Positions 43,016 to 51,800 of a DNA stretch of 64,000 nucleotides are shown here, piece by piece. A program made the translations under genes and the position numbers. Origin of the DNA: CAXBMB01 sp052078155 (lineage in GTDB: Bacteria > Pseudomonadota > Alphaproteobacteria > Kiloniellales > DSM-21159); assembly GCA_052078155.1 (NCBI GenBank), contig JBQJBP010000001.1, positions 2,593,078 to 2,657,077 of the forward strand. Reading direction: 5' to 3'. Under the pieces are notes generated by a model. That model had not been told where the DNA came from and searched no databases. It worked only from the letters and a program-made list of their open reading frames with translations. Each line of letters starts with the position of its first letter. The stretch's first letter is position 1.

Positions 43016-43397
43016 CTAAGGCTGTCCCGAAAAACTGAGCCGGCGAACACGGGCTCGAACAAAGGAGAGGAAAGCAGGCGCTATTCCCTCGACCGCTGCA
43101 AAAAGTAGCTGCTTGCAGAAGCCGGAACAAGACAGGCAATTTGGACAGATGGCGCGCCTTGAAAGAAACCTCCGGCTCCGCGCCCTGTTGGCCGACAGCC
43201 ATTCATTTGGGCAGCGACCCAACCAGCAAACATCAGTAAAAACTATTTTACAGATCGCTCTCAATCACTCCTGGTGATAGAAAGAAACCAACCCGTGACT
43301 CGTTCGCTACCAGTTGAAAAGAGTTTCACGCTCCAGGCACCCCCCTCCTGCCTCCCCTTAGATCGATGCCAATCTCGTGTAACCGTCAGTATCTTTC
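43016..43397. other. Intergenic region with a repeat fragment
   Basis: Divergent promoters for the GmhB fusion (minus) and LysR (plus) genes. On the minus strand, about 43345-43260 resembles the middle of the dispersed repeat: AGCGTGAAACTCTTTTCAA, then GAGTCACGGG. I see no gene. Confidence 0.45.
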
Positions 43398-44288
43398 ATG
43401 CGCTTTAAGAACTTCGATCTCAATCTGCTGGTGGTCTTTGATGCCATCTACCGCGAAGGCAACCTGACCCGGGCGTCAGAAGCCCTGTCCATTACCCAGC
43501 CCGCGGTCTCCAATGCGCTGATGCGGTTACGGCAAAGCCTGGGGGACGATCTGTTTGTCCGGGACGGCAAAGCCATGGCCCCCACCCCGGTCGCACTGAA
43601 CATGATCGATCAGGTTCAGGACATCCTGCGCCGACTGGATGACGTCATCGCCAATCCCGAGACCTTCGATCCCGCCATTTCGACCCGGACCTTCAAAATC
43701 AGCCTGTCCGATGTGCGGGCCGCGCTGCTGCTGCCAAAGGTTTCGGCAATTCTGGCCGAAAAAGCCCCCCATGCGCAGCTGCACTGTTACCGTGTCGAGC
43801 GGGAGAGCATTGAGGCCGATCTGGCCAGTGGACGCCTGGATCTGGCCATCGACGTGCCCCAGTTCTTCTCGTCCTCTCTGATGAAGGCAGACCTGCCGCC
43901 TGAAGAGTTTGTCTGCATCCTGCGGCGCGGCCACCCCCTGGCCGAGAAGAACCTCAGTCTCGACGCCTATCTCAGCCTTCAGCACATCACAGTCTCCGGC
44001 AGGCGGCGCGGCAAAAGCTATGTTGAGGCGGCCCTGAAAGCACAGGGAAAACGGCTGAAATCCCCCTTACGTCTTCCGACCTATCCCCCGGCCTTTCAGG
44101 TGCTTAAAGAAAGCGATTATGCCCTGTCGGCTCCGCGTTTGCTGGCCGCCCAGCAGGACGTGGTTATCAAGCCGCTGCCTTTTGACCTGGCACCGATCCG
44201 GCCCGGTATCTTCTGGCACCGGACCGCCGAAAAAGATGCAGCAAGCAGTTGGCTGAGGGACCTGATCATAAAGGCGGCACAGGACTGA
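43398..44288 (+). CDS. LysR-family transcriptional regulator (NodD-like)
   Basis: 296 residues with the NodD/NahR-type N terminus MRFKNFDLNLLVVFDAIY and the helix-turn-helix LTRASEALSITQPAVSNAL. The effector-binding domain follows. It converges with the acyl-CoA dehydrogenase gene (stops 114 bp apart). It may control an operon of the acyl-CoA region or be an orphan. Confidence 0.88.
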   Translation: MRFKNFDLNLLVVFDAIYREGNLTRASEALSITQPAVSNALMRLRQSLGDDLFVRDGKAMAPTPVALNMIDQVQDILRRLDDVIANPETFDPAISTRTFKISLSDVRAALLLPKVSAILAEKAPHAQLHCYRVERESIEADLASGRLDLAIDVPQFFSSSLMKADLPPEEFVCILRRGHPLAEKNLSLDAYLSLQHITVSGRRRGKSYVEAALKAQGKRLKSPLRLPTYPPAFQVLKESDYALSAPRLLAAQQDVVIKPLPFDLAPIRPGIFWHRTAEKDAASSWLRDLIIKAAQD

Positions 44289-44401
44289 CCGGCTTTCGCC
44301 AGACAGTCCTTTATGCCGCGTTGGTCTGTTCGGCAGAAGCCAGGATCCGACATTCCTCCCCCCAGCCGGATCTGCCGAGTGGACCCGCCTGAACCCGCGA
44401 A

Positions 44402-45652
44402 TTAGGTCCGGACCGGTGGGGTCAGGAAGCGGCTGTAATAGCCCAGGTTCCCGGCCTTTTCCTCCGTTTCCATCTTGGCAATCCGACGCAGATGGACTTC
44501 GTCTGGCCCGTCAGCAAAACGCAGGGTCCGGCCCTGGGTATAGATATCTGCCAGCGGCGTATCCTGGCTCAGTCCCATGGCCCCGAAGACCTGAATGGCC
44601 CGATCGGCCACCCGGCAATGGGCCCCGGCAACGGTTGCCTTGATCATCGAGACTTCCTTGCGGGCTTTACTGGCCCCCTGCTTGTCGATGATGGAGGCGG
44701 TTTTGAGGACCAGCAGACGGGCCTGATCGATCTCCATGCGGCACTGGGCAATGCCTTCACTGACGGTACCATGGTCTCTCAGCAGACGGCCAAAAGCCTT
44801 GCGCTCCAGCGCCCGTTCACACATCAGGCCCAGGGCCAGTTCCATCTGCCCGATGGACCGCATGCAGTGATGGATCCGGCCCGGTCCCAGACGGGCCTGG
44901 GCCATGGCAAAACCATCGCCTTCTTTGCCGAGCAGGTTTTCGGCGGGCACCCGCACATCCCGAAACCTGATTTCGCAGTGACCGTGAGGGGCATGGTGGT
45001 TAAGAACCGTCGCGCTGCGCTCGATGGTGACACCGGGTGTATCCCGCGGGATCAGAACCATGCTCTGCTGGCGATAGGTCTCGGCCTCCGGATCGGTTTT
45101 GCCCATCAGGATGAAGATCTTGCAGTTGGGATGCATGGCGTTGGTGATGAACCACTTGCGCCCGTTGATGACGTAGTCATCTCCCTCTCTGCGGATGGAC
45201 GTCTGGATGTTGGTTGCATCGGACGAGGCCACATCGGGCTCCGTCATGGCAAAGGAGGAGCGGATCTCTCCATGCAGCAGAGGTTTCAACCAGGTTTCAT
45301 ACTGATCAGGCGTGGCAAAGAGATGCAGCAGCTCCATGTTGCCGGTATCCGGCGCACTGCAGTTGAAGACTTCAGAAGCCCAGTTCACCCGGCCCATCAG
45401 TTCAGCAAGCGGCGCGTAATCCAGATTGCTCAGGCCAGTCCCCGGCTCATCGGGACGCAGATCCTTGAGGAAGAGGTTCCAAAGGCCTTCTGATTTTGCC
45501 AGGGCCTTAAGATCTTCCATGAAAGAAACCGGAAACACCCCTTCCGCCCTTTCAGCTTTGTGCTGAGCAATGCGTGGAATGATGTGCTCTTCCATGAAGA
45601 TGTTGACCCGGCTTAGCATCTCCTGACAGCGGTCCGAGTAGTCGAAATCCAT
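44402..45652 (-). CDS. Acyl-CoA dehydrogenase family protein
   Basis: 416 residues from ATG 45652 (AGGAG upstream; in-frame codons further upstream are unlikely). Recognisable family blocks are FAMTEPDVASSDATNIQTS, GRKWFITNAMHPNCKI, FRDVRVPAENLLG and RVADRAIQVFGAMGLS. It is an FAD enzyme of about the length of ACAD11-type and long-chain members. Neighbouring genes for a phosphotransferase, an enoyl-CoA hydratase and an SDR suggest a role in breakdown of hydroxy- or branched acyl-CoA. Confidence 0.88.
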   Translation of the reverse strand: MDFDYSDRCQEMLSRVNIFMEEHIIPRIAQHKAERAEGVFPVSFMEDLKALAKSEGLWNLFLKDLRPDEPGTGLSNLDYAPLAELMGRVNWASEVFNCSAPDTGNMELLHLFATPDQYETWLKPLLHGEIRSSFAMTEPDVASSDATNIQTSIRREGDDYVINGRKWFITNAMHPNCKIFILMGKTDPEAETYRQQSMVLIPRDTPGVTIERSATVLNHHAPHGHCEIRFRDVRVPAENLLGKEGDGFAMAQARLGPGRIHHCMRSIGQMELALGLMCERALERKAFGRLLRDHGTVSEGIAQCRMEIDQARLLVLKTASIIDKQGASKARKEVSMIKATVAGAHCRVADRAIQVFGAMGLSQDTPLADIYTQGRTLRFADGPDEVHLRRIAKMETEEKAGNLGYYSRFLTPPVRT

Positions 45653-45780
45653 GGCTGGCTCCTTTTCCTTCTGACTGATGTATCCCGGCTGGTTACTTAT
45701 GGCTTGCCGGCGCGCCCAACCTAACAACGGGCAGACCTTCATTGAAATTTATTCTGCCAATAGAAATCTATAGACGTTGC

Positions 45781-46566
45781 TTATGATTGATCGCCTCGAT
45801 AACCCAAAATCCCGGAGACCTCCCGGGCGGCTGTTCTGGCAGCTACAACAAAGCTCTTCGCATCCCTTTCGGCTCTGGAAGACGGGACGCCCACGGCAAT
45901 GGCGGCCCGTACGCGCCCCGTTTCATCAAACACCGGGGCAGCGAACCCTGCGGCATCCTCTGAAAGTTGGCCGATGTTGATCGCCCAGCCCTGTTCCCGT
46001 ACCTGGTCGAGAATCCTGTTCAGCTCCTGCTTGTCGGTCACAGTCTGGTTGGAGAGCTTTTTCAAGGCGGCCGTTTCCAGATAGGTGGCGCGTTCACTTT
46101 TCGAGAAGTAAGCCAGAAAGACCCGCCCGGTGGCCGATGCATAAAGCGGTCGTTGGGAGGCAATCGGCACATGAAAGCGCACCGTTTTTTCCGAGATCAC
46201 GGTGTCGGTGTAGTAGACGAACCGGCGGTCCTGATCCAGCTCGGCCAGGATCAGGGTTTCACCCGTTTCGGCCTGCGCGCGTTCCAGGAAAGGGCGGGCA
46301 ATCTGTACAAGAGAGCGGGCGGTCTGAATGCGCGATGACAGGGCAAAGGCCCGGGGCCCGAGAGAGTAGGCTTTGCCGGACCGGCTGAGCACCCCGAGAT
46401 CGGTCATGGTTTTCAAAACCGTGGCCAGTGAGCTTCTCGGCACCTCAAGCAGGAGTGAGGCCTCGGTCAGGGTCAGGCTTTTTTTCTCCCCCACCAAAGC
46501 ATCCAGCAGGTCGAAAGCCCGTGGCAACACCATGGGACCCTCTTGAGAGCTTTTTCGTTCTGTCAC
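45781..46566 (-). CDS. IclR-family transcriptional regulator
   Basis: 261 residues from a GTG at 46566. The N-terminal winged helix has LTLTEASLLLEVPRSSLATVL, and the C-terminal GAF-like ligand domain ends with AAPVFDETGRVRAAIAVGVP, typical of IclR proteins. It is upstream of the acyl-CoA dehydrogenase gene (129 bp) in the same direction and may control this region. Confidence 0.9.
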   Translation of the reverse strand: MTERKSSQEGPMVLPRAFDLLDALVGEKKSLTLTEASLLLEVPRSSLATVLKTMTDLGVLSRSGKAYSLGPRAFALSSRIQTARSLVQIARPFLERAQAETGETLILAELDQDRRFVYYTDTVISEKTVRFHVPIASQRPLYASATGRVFLAYFSKSERATYLETAALKKLSNQTVTDKQELNRILDQVREQGWAINIGQLSEDAAGFAAPVFDETGRVRAAIAVGVPSSRAERDAKSFVVAARTAAREVSGILGYRGDQS

Positions 46567-46588
46567 TGCTTCGCCCCCATCCTGTTTC

Positions 46589-46741
46589 TAGAGTCAAATC
46601 GGTTTAAGTGGAATCACTACGTGATAACGCTTAGAGCGTGAATTTGCCTCTTTTCAATGTTTTAGAGGATGATTCACGGTTTAGTTCCAAGCACAAAGCG
46701 CTTCTAACTAAACCGATCATGCTCTCGAATTCCGACTCTCA
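46589..46741 (+). repeat. Dispersed palindromic repeat, longest copy
   Basis: Begins CTAGAGTCAAATCGGTTTAA and ends CGAATTCCGACTCTC, so its ends are partly inverted (AGAGTC). Inside are ACGCTTAGAGCGT, CCTCTTTTCAATGTTTTAGAGG, and CGGTTTAGTT with AACTAAACCG as a perfect 10-bp stem. I count the whole as about 150 bp. It lies between the IclR gene and the enoyl-CoA hydratase gene; the 46567-46885 gap has no gene. Confidence 0.85.
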
Positions 46742-46885
46742 GCCGTGCCCTTGCCCGACAGTTTTCCATGGGACAAGGGGCAGTACCTTCAAAACGCCAG
46801 AGGGTCTTCTGGCGGGTCTTGTCCCGGGGCCGGGCGACGATGGCAAGGCCCGACGCCCCGGGTACCTGACCACAGCCTACTCACC

Positions 46886-47662
46886 TTAGTCGAAGGATCC
46901 GTGACGACCAGCGCCCCCGACAAAGCGCCCTGCCCCGGACTGGAACTGCTGCTCAAATGCTGGCATGGCTCCTTCAATCTCCCGGCGGATGGCTTCTTCC
47001 TCAGGATAATCCCACTGGGCAATGGCGGACTGGCGGTCACAGAGCATGGCCATTTGTGGAAAACCTGCCAGCTGCTCTGCCAATTCCAGGGCACTGTCGA
47101 GGGCCTGGCCCTTACCCACCAGACGATCGGCCAGGCCGATGGCCAGCGCTTCTTTGGCATCCACCGGTCGTCCGGTCATCAGAATGTCCAGCGCCCGGCT
47201 TTCCCCGACGATGCGCGGCAGACGCACCGTTGCCCCGTTTGGCATGGGCCCGCCAAAGCGGCGACAGAAGACACCAAAGACCGCCGTTTCACTGGCCACC
47301 CGCAGATCACACCAGACGGCCAGGGCCAGTCCGGCGGCCACCGCATGGCCTTCCACAGCACCGATCACAGGCTTGGAACAGCGGTGCCGGGTCAGGCCTT
47401 TGTCCTCCCCCGCCCAGCAGAAACCAATGGAGGCGCCGGAGGCCACTTCCCCCAGGTCAGCCCCGGCGCAGAAGTAGCCGTCTTTGCCTTGCAGGATAGC
47501 GACCCGCAGATTGTCATCGGCATCAAATTCCTGAAACACATCATGCAGACCTTTCACGGTCTCCACATCGCAGGCATTCCTCGCCTGGGGCCGGTTGATC
47601 GTAACGATCCGGATGCCCCCCCGGTCTTCGACCAGGATTTTGCCGTTGGCGGCTTCTTTCAT
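46886..47662 (-). CDS. Enoyl-CoA hydratase/isomerase family protein
   Basis: 258 residues of the crotonase fold. Key blocks are RPQARNACDVETV, KDGYFCAGADLGE (oxyanion-hole region) and KPVIGAVEGHAVAAGLALAV. A Glu occurs in the GVFCRRFGGPMPNGATVRLPRI region, but catalytic Glu residues cannot be assigned confidently. AAAGGG lies upstream of ATG 47662. It is 27 bp after the phosphotransferase gene in the same operon and probably hydrates enoyl-CoA from the dehydrogenase step. Confidence 0.88.
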   Translation of the reverse strand: MKEAANGKILVEDRGGIRIVTINRPQARNACDVETVKGLHDVFQEFDADDNLRVAILQGKDGYFCAGADLGEVASGASIGFCWAGEDKGLTRHRCSKPVIGAVEGHAVAAGLALAVWCDLRVASETAVFGVFCRRFGGPMPNGATVRLPRIVGESRALDILMTGRPVDAKEALAIGLADRLVGKGQALDSALELAEQLAGFPQMAMLCDRQSAIAQWDYPEEEAIRREIEGAMPAFEQQFQSGAGRFVGGAGRHGSFD

Positions 47663-47689
47663 GGGTGAACCCTTTTCATTCTTCTGTTG

Positions 47690-48721
47690 TCAAAGTCGGG
47701 AGGTAACAATGTTCCAGGCGGCATCAGCCCGTTGCCTGGCCAGATTGCCGAACCCCAATGCCTGCTTTGAGGAAGCGTTGCCCTGCAGGCCGCGCTTGTA
47801 GACGCCCTGAATGATGGCGGCGCTGCGAAAGAGGGAAAACACAACGTAGTAGTGAACGTTCTCAATCTGGCGGCGGCCGGAGAACTGGCAATAAAGGTCG
47901 ATGAACTCTTCTTCCGTCGGGATCCCCAGGTCCGCGTGAGGCAACTCGTTGAAATTCCCCTGGCTGGAAATGGCGCCATGATACCCGGCCAGGCAGTACC
48001 CCAGATCTGCCAGCGGGTGGCCCAGAGTCGACAGCTCCCAATCCAGCACCGCCAGGATATCCTGAGACCGGGCGTCTGAGATGCAGTTTCCCGGGCGGAA
48101 ATCGCCGTGCACAATCGAGACAGACGCATCTTTGGGGGCGTTTGCCGGCAGCCAGTCCACCAGCTTTTGCATGGAGGGAATGTCGTCTGTCCGGGACTTT
48201 TCATACTGGCCGCTCCAGCGGGCGACCTGGCGTTCAAGATACCCATCGGGTTTGCCGAAGTCCGATAACCCCACCTGATCGGGGTCAACGGCATGCAGGG
48301 TCGCCAACGTGTGGATGAAGTTCCGGTAAAACAGCGCCCTGTCAGCAGGGCTCAGTCCCGGTAGACCAGGGTCGTGATGAATGGCTCCCTCAACGAACTC
48401 CATGACAAAGAAGTCGGTCCCGATGATCGATGGGTCCTGGCAGAGATGCAGCATGGGCGGGACAGGCACGGCCGTGTCCTTCAGCGCGGCCATGATCCGA
48501 TGCTCCCGGTCCACCGCATGGGCTGACGGCAGCAGCTTTCCTGGGGGACGTTTGCGCAGAACATAGGTTCTGCCGTCAGACTGAAGGCGGTAGGTCGGAT
48601 TGCTTTGGCCTGCATCAAACTGGGCCATCGTCAGGTCCGCCCCCAGGCCGGGTATATGGTCCCGCAGGTAGTCAGCCAGCGCGGCTTCGTTCAGTCCCGG
48701 ATCCGCCAGTTTACTGCTCAT
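47690..48721 (-). CDS. Phosphotransferase family protein (APH fold, ACAD10/11-kinase or LvaA-like)
   Basis: 343 residues of the aminoglycoside-phosphotransferase/choline-kinase fold: FDAGQSNPTYRLQSDGRTYVLRKRPPG (nucleotide-binding lobe region, residues about 36-62), IVHGDFRPGNCI (catalytic loop) and VLDWELSTLGHPLADLGY (metal-binding DxE block). Proteins of this type next to acyl-CoA dehydrogenases phosphorylate 4-hydroxyacyl-CoA in bacteria (LvaA) and animals (ACAD10/11). That role is inferred. The operon also has hydratase and SDR genes. GAGAGG lies upstream of ATG 48721. Confidence 0.88.
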   Translation of the reverse strand: MSSKLADPGLNEAALADYLRDHIPGLGADLTMAQFDAGQSNPTYRLQSDGRTYVLRKRPPGKLLPSAHAVDREHRIMAALKDTAVPVPPMLHLCQDPSIIGTDFFVMEFVEGAIHHDPGLPGLSPADRALFYRNFIHTLATLHAVDPDQVGLSDFGKPDGYLERQVARWSGQYEKSRTDDIPSMQKLVDWLPANAPKDASVSIVHGDFRPGNCISDARSQDILAVLDWELSTLGHPLADLGYCLAGYHGAISSQGNFNELPHADLGIPTEEEFIDLYCQFSGRRQIENVHYYVVFSLFRSAAIIQGVYKRGLQGNASSKQALGFGNLARQRADAAWNIVTSRL

Positions 48722-48747
48722 TGCATGCCTCTCTTAGTTGCCCGCGA

Positions 48748-49515
48748 TTAATTGCCCGCGATGGTGACACCACCATCCACGGCGATGGTCTGGCCGGTCG
48801 TCCAGCTGCCGGCCTGAGAGGCGAGATAAACCGCGATCCCTGCCAGATCACGCGGCTCTCCCAATCGCCGCAGCGGGGTGGCGTCAATGCGGCCCTGTGC
48901 GCGTTCGGGGGAGCTCCAGAGTTCTTTGGCAAAATCGGTTTTGACCAGTCCCGGCGCGATGCAGTTGACGCGAATGTTGTGCTCCCCCAGCTCATCGGCC
49001 AGATTACGCACCATCTGCATGTCCGCCGCTTTGGAGATGCAGTAGGCCCCGATCTTGCGGCTGGAGCGAAAGCCGCCGATGGACGACACCACAATGATCG
49101 CCCCATCTTGTCGGGCAATCATGTCCGGCACCACCATCTGGATCAGCCAGTGGTTGGCCAGAATGTTCACATCCAGCACCTTCTCAAAGGCGCTGTCGGG
49201 GATGTCCATGAAGGAGCCGAAGAAAGGATTGACGGCGGCGTTGCACACCAGAATGTCGATGGGTCCGCAGGATTTGCGCACCTCTGCCACCAGGTTTTCA
49301 AGCTCATCCTTTTTAGAGATGTTGCAGGCAATGGGCGTTGCTGCTCCACCCTGGGCCTGAATGTCCCTGGCCACCTCCTCGCAAGCGTCTTTCTTGCGTG
49401 AACTGATAACAACATGGGCCCCCTGGGCCGCCAGTTCTTCTGCGATGGCCCGGCCAATTCCCTTGGTCGACCCCGTGACGACAGCGACTTTGCCGGACAG
49501 ATCAAACAGACTCAT
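48748..49515 (-). CDS. SDR-family oxidoreductase
   Basis: 255 residues of classical short-chain dehydrogenase. NAD(P) binding is VTGSTKGIGRAIAEE, the catalytic Ser is in VVSSIGGF, and Tyr/Lys in AYCISKAA. ATG 49515 has AAGGA upstream. It precedes the phosphotransferase gene by 26 bp. It probably oxidises or reduces a hydroxyacyl or alcohol intermediate. Confidence 0.9.
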   Translation of the reverse strand: MSLFDLSGKVAVVTGSTKGIGRAIAEELAAQGAHVVISSRKKDACEEVARDIQAQGGAATPIACNISKKDELENLVAEVRKSCGPIDILVCNAAVNPFFGSFMDIPDSAFEKVLDVNILANHWLIQMVVPDMIARQDGAIIVVSSIGGFRSSRKIGAYCISKAADMQMVRNLADELGEHNIRVNCIAPGLVKTDFAKELWSSPERAQGRIDATPLRRLGEPRDLAGIAVYLASQAGSWTTGQTIAVDGGVTIAGN

Positions 49516-49560
49516 GTTTCGAGGTTCCTTGTTGCAGGCAGCCGGAACTGCCAATCCTGG

Positions 49561-50499
49561 TTAAAAATTCAAAGCAAGGCCTGCACCGGGCCAGTCAAAG
49601 GCAAAGAGCTTTCCGGTTGAGCTGGCACTGATAAAGGCTGTTTGCAGCCCGGGGCCGCCAAAACAGATGTTGGTCACCCAATCATCGGGGCCGGGATAAA
49701 ACGTCATCTCACCGCTTTCCGGATGAATGACGGTAATCCCGCCTTTGAAAAGAGTGCCAACACAGACAAGGCCCTGGCTGTCGACAGCCAGGGAATCAAA
49801 AGCGCAGTAATCGCTGCGCGTGGCCAGCACCCGGCCATGCATGAAACGGGTTTCCCCCTCACCCTTCCTGATTTTTCCTGGGCCAGACAACTCAAACGAC
49901 AGAACCCTTGCCGTTGGCGTTTCCGCCACATAGAGCCGCGTGCCGCAGGGCGACAACCCGATGCCATTGGGTCCTTGCAGCGGGAAGATCACTTCCTCAA
50001 TAAAACTGCCGTCTGCTTTGGCATAAAAGACCCCGGTGCGGTCGTGGGAGCGGGTTCTGGTTTTGCCGTGGTCGGTGAACCAGAAGCCGCCATCGGCATC
50101 AAAGACAAGGTCATTCGGACCCTTGAGGGGCTCTCCGTCACAATCGGCGTAGAGAACTTCAGAGCGGCCGCTTTGCAGGTCCACTCGCTCTATCCGACCA
50201 CCGGAATAGTCTTCCGGCTGCAGCCCGGTGAACAGCTTGCCCCCCTTATCGTACCATTCAAAGCCACCGCTATTGCAGATGTAGCAGGCCCCGTCCGGGC
50301 CTATGGCTGCCCCATTGGGGCTGCCGCCCAATGATGCCACCACCTGGTGGCCGCCATCAGCGGTAATGCGACTGAGGGTGCCGCGGGCCAGTTCGACCAG
50401 CAAGAGAGAGCCGTCCGGGCAGGCAATGGGGCCTTCAGGGAATCGCAAGCCGCTGGCCACTTCGCGCAGCCCAACCATTTCACGTTCCGGCAATCCCAT
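49561..50499 (-). CDS. SMP-30/gluconolactonase family protein
   Basis: 312 residues from ATG 50499 (AAGGGG upstream). Beta-propeller family: LRFPEGPIACPDGSLLLVEL, GPNDLVFDADGGFWFTDHG and FPLQGPNGIGLSPCG, which hold the metal ligands (Glu, Asn, Asp) of SMP-30-type lactonases. It is the first gene of the minus operon with SDR, kinase and hydratase. It may hydrolyse a lactone form of a hydroxy acid, which would fit a hydroxyacid pathway. Confidence 0.88.
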   Translation of the reverse strand: MGLPEREMVGLREVASGLRFPEGPIACPDGSLLLVELARGTLSRITADGGHQVVASLGGSPNGAAIGPDGACYICNSGGFEWYDKGGKLFTGLQPEDYSGGRIERVDLQSGRSEVLYADCDGEPLKGPNDLVFDADGGFWFTDHGKTRTRSHDRTGVFYAKADGSFIEEVIFPLQGPNGIGLSPCGTRLYVAETPTARVLSFELSGPGKIRKGEGETRFMHGRVLATRSDYCAFDSLAVDSQGLVCVGTLFKGGITVIHPESGEMTFYPGPDDWVTNICFGGPGLQTAFISASSTGKLFAFDWPGAGLALNF

Positions 50500-50577
50500 A
50501 TCACAGCCCCTTCTCATTCCTCGCCTTCCGGAAACAAACTTGCATGGGCTGTCCTAAGCTTGTCAACAAAACTCTTG

Positions 50578-50600
50578 ATATACGTAACAGCGTCGTATAT
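50578..50600. promoter_or_regulatory. Candidate operator between divergent operons
   Basis: A perfect 7-9-7 inverted repeat, ATATACG at 50578-50584 and CGTATAT at 50594-50600, centred in the 133-bp gap between the SMP-30 gene (minus) and the CoA-transferase gene (plus). Its symmetry is like operators of dimeric regulators such as GntR or IclR types. The IclR gene at 45.8-46.6 kb is one candidate regulator. Confidence 0.6.
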
Positions 50601-50632
50601 TCGAATTTCATGCTTTTACAGAGGACAACACC

Positions 50633-51751
50633 ATGACATCGCCTGCCCCGCTTGAGGGCCTGACGGTCTTAGATTTCACTTCCATGATAGCGGGTCCCTA
50701 CTGCACCCGGCTGTTGGCGGACGTGGGGGCGACGGTGATCAAGATCGAAACGGCGGACGGGGATTACATACGGCAGGTCGCGCCCCACAGTTACGGGGTC
50801 AGCCGCTACTTCACCCATATGAACTGCGGCAAAAAAAGCGTTGTGCTGGATCTGACTGACCCATCCGATCTCCAGCGGGCGCTTGAACTGGCGCAAACGG
50901 CTGACGTGGTTGTGGAGAATTTCCGGCCTGGTGTCATGGCGAAGCTGGGCCTGTCCTGGAAGGTCATGAAAGAACGCAACCCGGCGCTGATCTACTGCTC
51001 CATTTCCGGGTACGGACAGACAGGGCCAAGAGCGCAGACGCCGGCCTATGCCCCCATCGTTCATGCCTCCAGCGGATATGACGACACCATGGCGCGCTTC
51101 CAGGAAGATCTGGACGGCCCCTTAAGCTGCGGTGTGCCCACAGCCGACATGCTGGCCGGCATCTACGCCTTCAGCGCCATCCAGACCGCGCTCATAGGCC
51201 GGCAGCAGCAGGGTCTGGGCCAGCACATCGACGTGTCGCTGATGGACTCGATGATCAACCTCATGGTCTATGACACCCAGGTGGCCCAACAGCCGCTTGA
51301 TGAGCCCCGCGCTGTTTATGTGCCGATCCGGGCCGCGGACGGTTATGTGGCTGTAGCCCCCATCAATGCCCGCAATTTCGAAGCCATGGCCGACGTCATG
51401 GGTCATCCGGGCTGGAAGAGTGATCCACGCTTTGCCACGGTCAAAAACCGCCGGGCCAACTGGAAAACTCTGATGGCGCTGGCTGAGGAATGGACCCTGA
51501 AACGCAGCGCGGAAGACTGTGAACGGCTGCTCAGCGCCGCGCGCGTCCCCTGCGCCAAGTATCAATCCCTTCTGGAGGCCCTGTCCGATCCCCAGACCGA
51601 GCACCGGCAGCTGCTGGTCAAAGTCGAAGACGCGGACGGAGGGGTGCTGGTTCCCAATCCCCCCTTCAAGTTCGCCGATGGTTCTGTTGGGGTCAGGCCG
51701 ACTGTGCCCGAAATCGGCCAGCACACTGATGAAATCCTGACCGGCCTGTGA
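50633..51751 (+). CDS. CaiB/BaiF CoA-transferase family (class III)
   Basis: 372 residues with LDFTSMIAGPYCTRLLADVGA and NCGKKSVVLDL near the N terminus and a catalytic Asp expected in CGVPTADMLAG. It transfers CoA between acids, activating a substrate for the acyl-CoA enzymes encoded nearby. GAGG lies upstream of ATG 50633. It forms an operon with the following SDR gene. Confidence 0.9.
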   Translation: MTSPAPLEGLTVLDFTSMIAGPYCTRLLADVGATVIKIETADGDYIRQVAPHSYGVSRYFTHMNCGKKSVVLDLTDPSDLQRALELAQTADVVVENFRPGVMAKLGLSWKVMKERNPALIYCSISGYGQTGPRAQTPAYAPIVHASSGYDDTMARFQEDLDGPLSCGVPTADMLAGIYAFSAIQTALIGRQQQGLGQHIDVSLMDSMINLMVYDTQVAQQPLDEPRAVYVPIRAADGYVAVAPINARNFEAMADVMGHPGWKSDPRFATVKNRRANWKTLMALAEEWTLKRSAEDCERLLSAARVPCAKYQSLLEALSDPQTEHRQLLVKVEDADGGVLVPNPPFKFADGSVGVRPTVPEIGQHTDEILTGL

Positions 51752-51800
51752 CCAACGTACGCCACTTCCTTTCCCCGAACAGCTGACAGGAGAACCAGCT

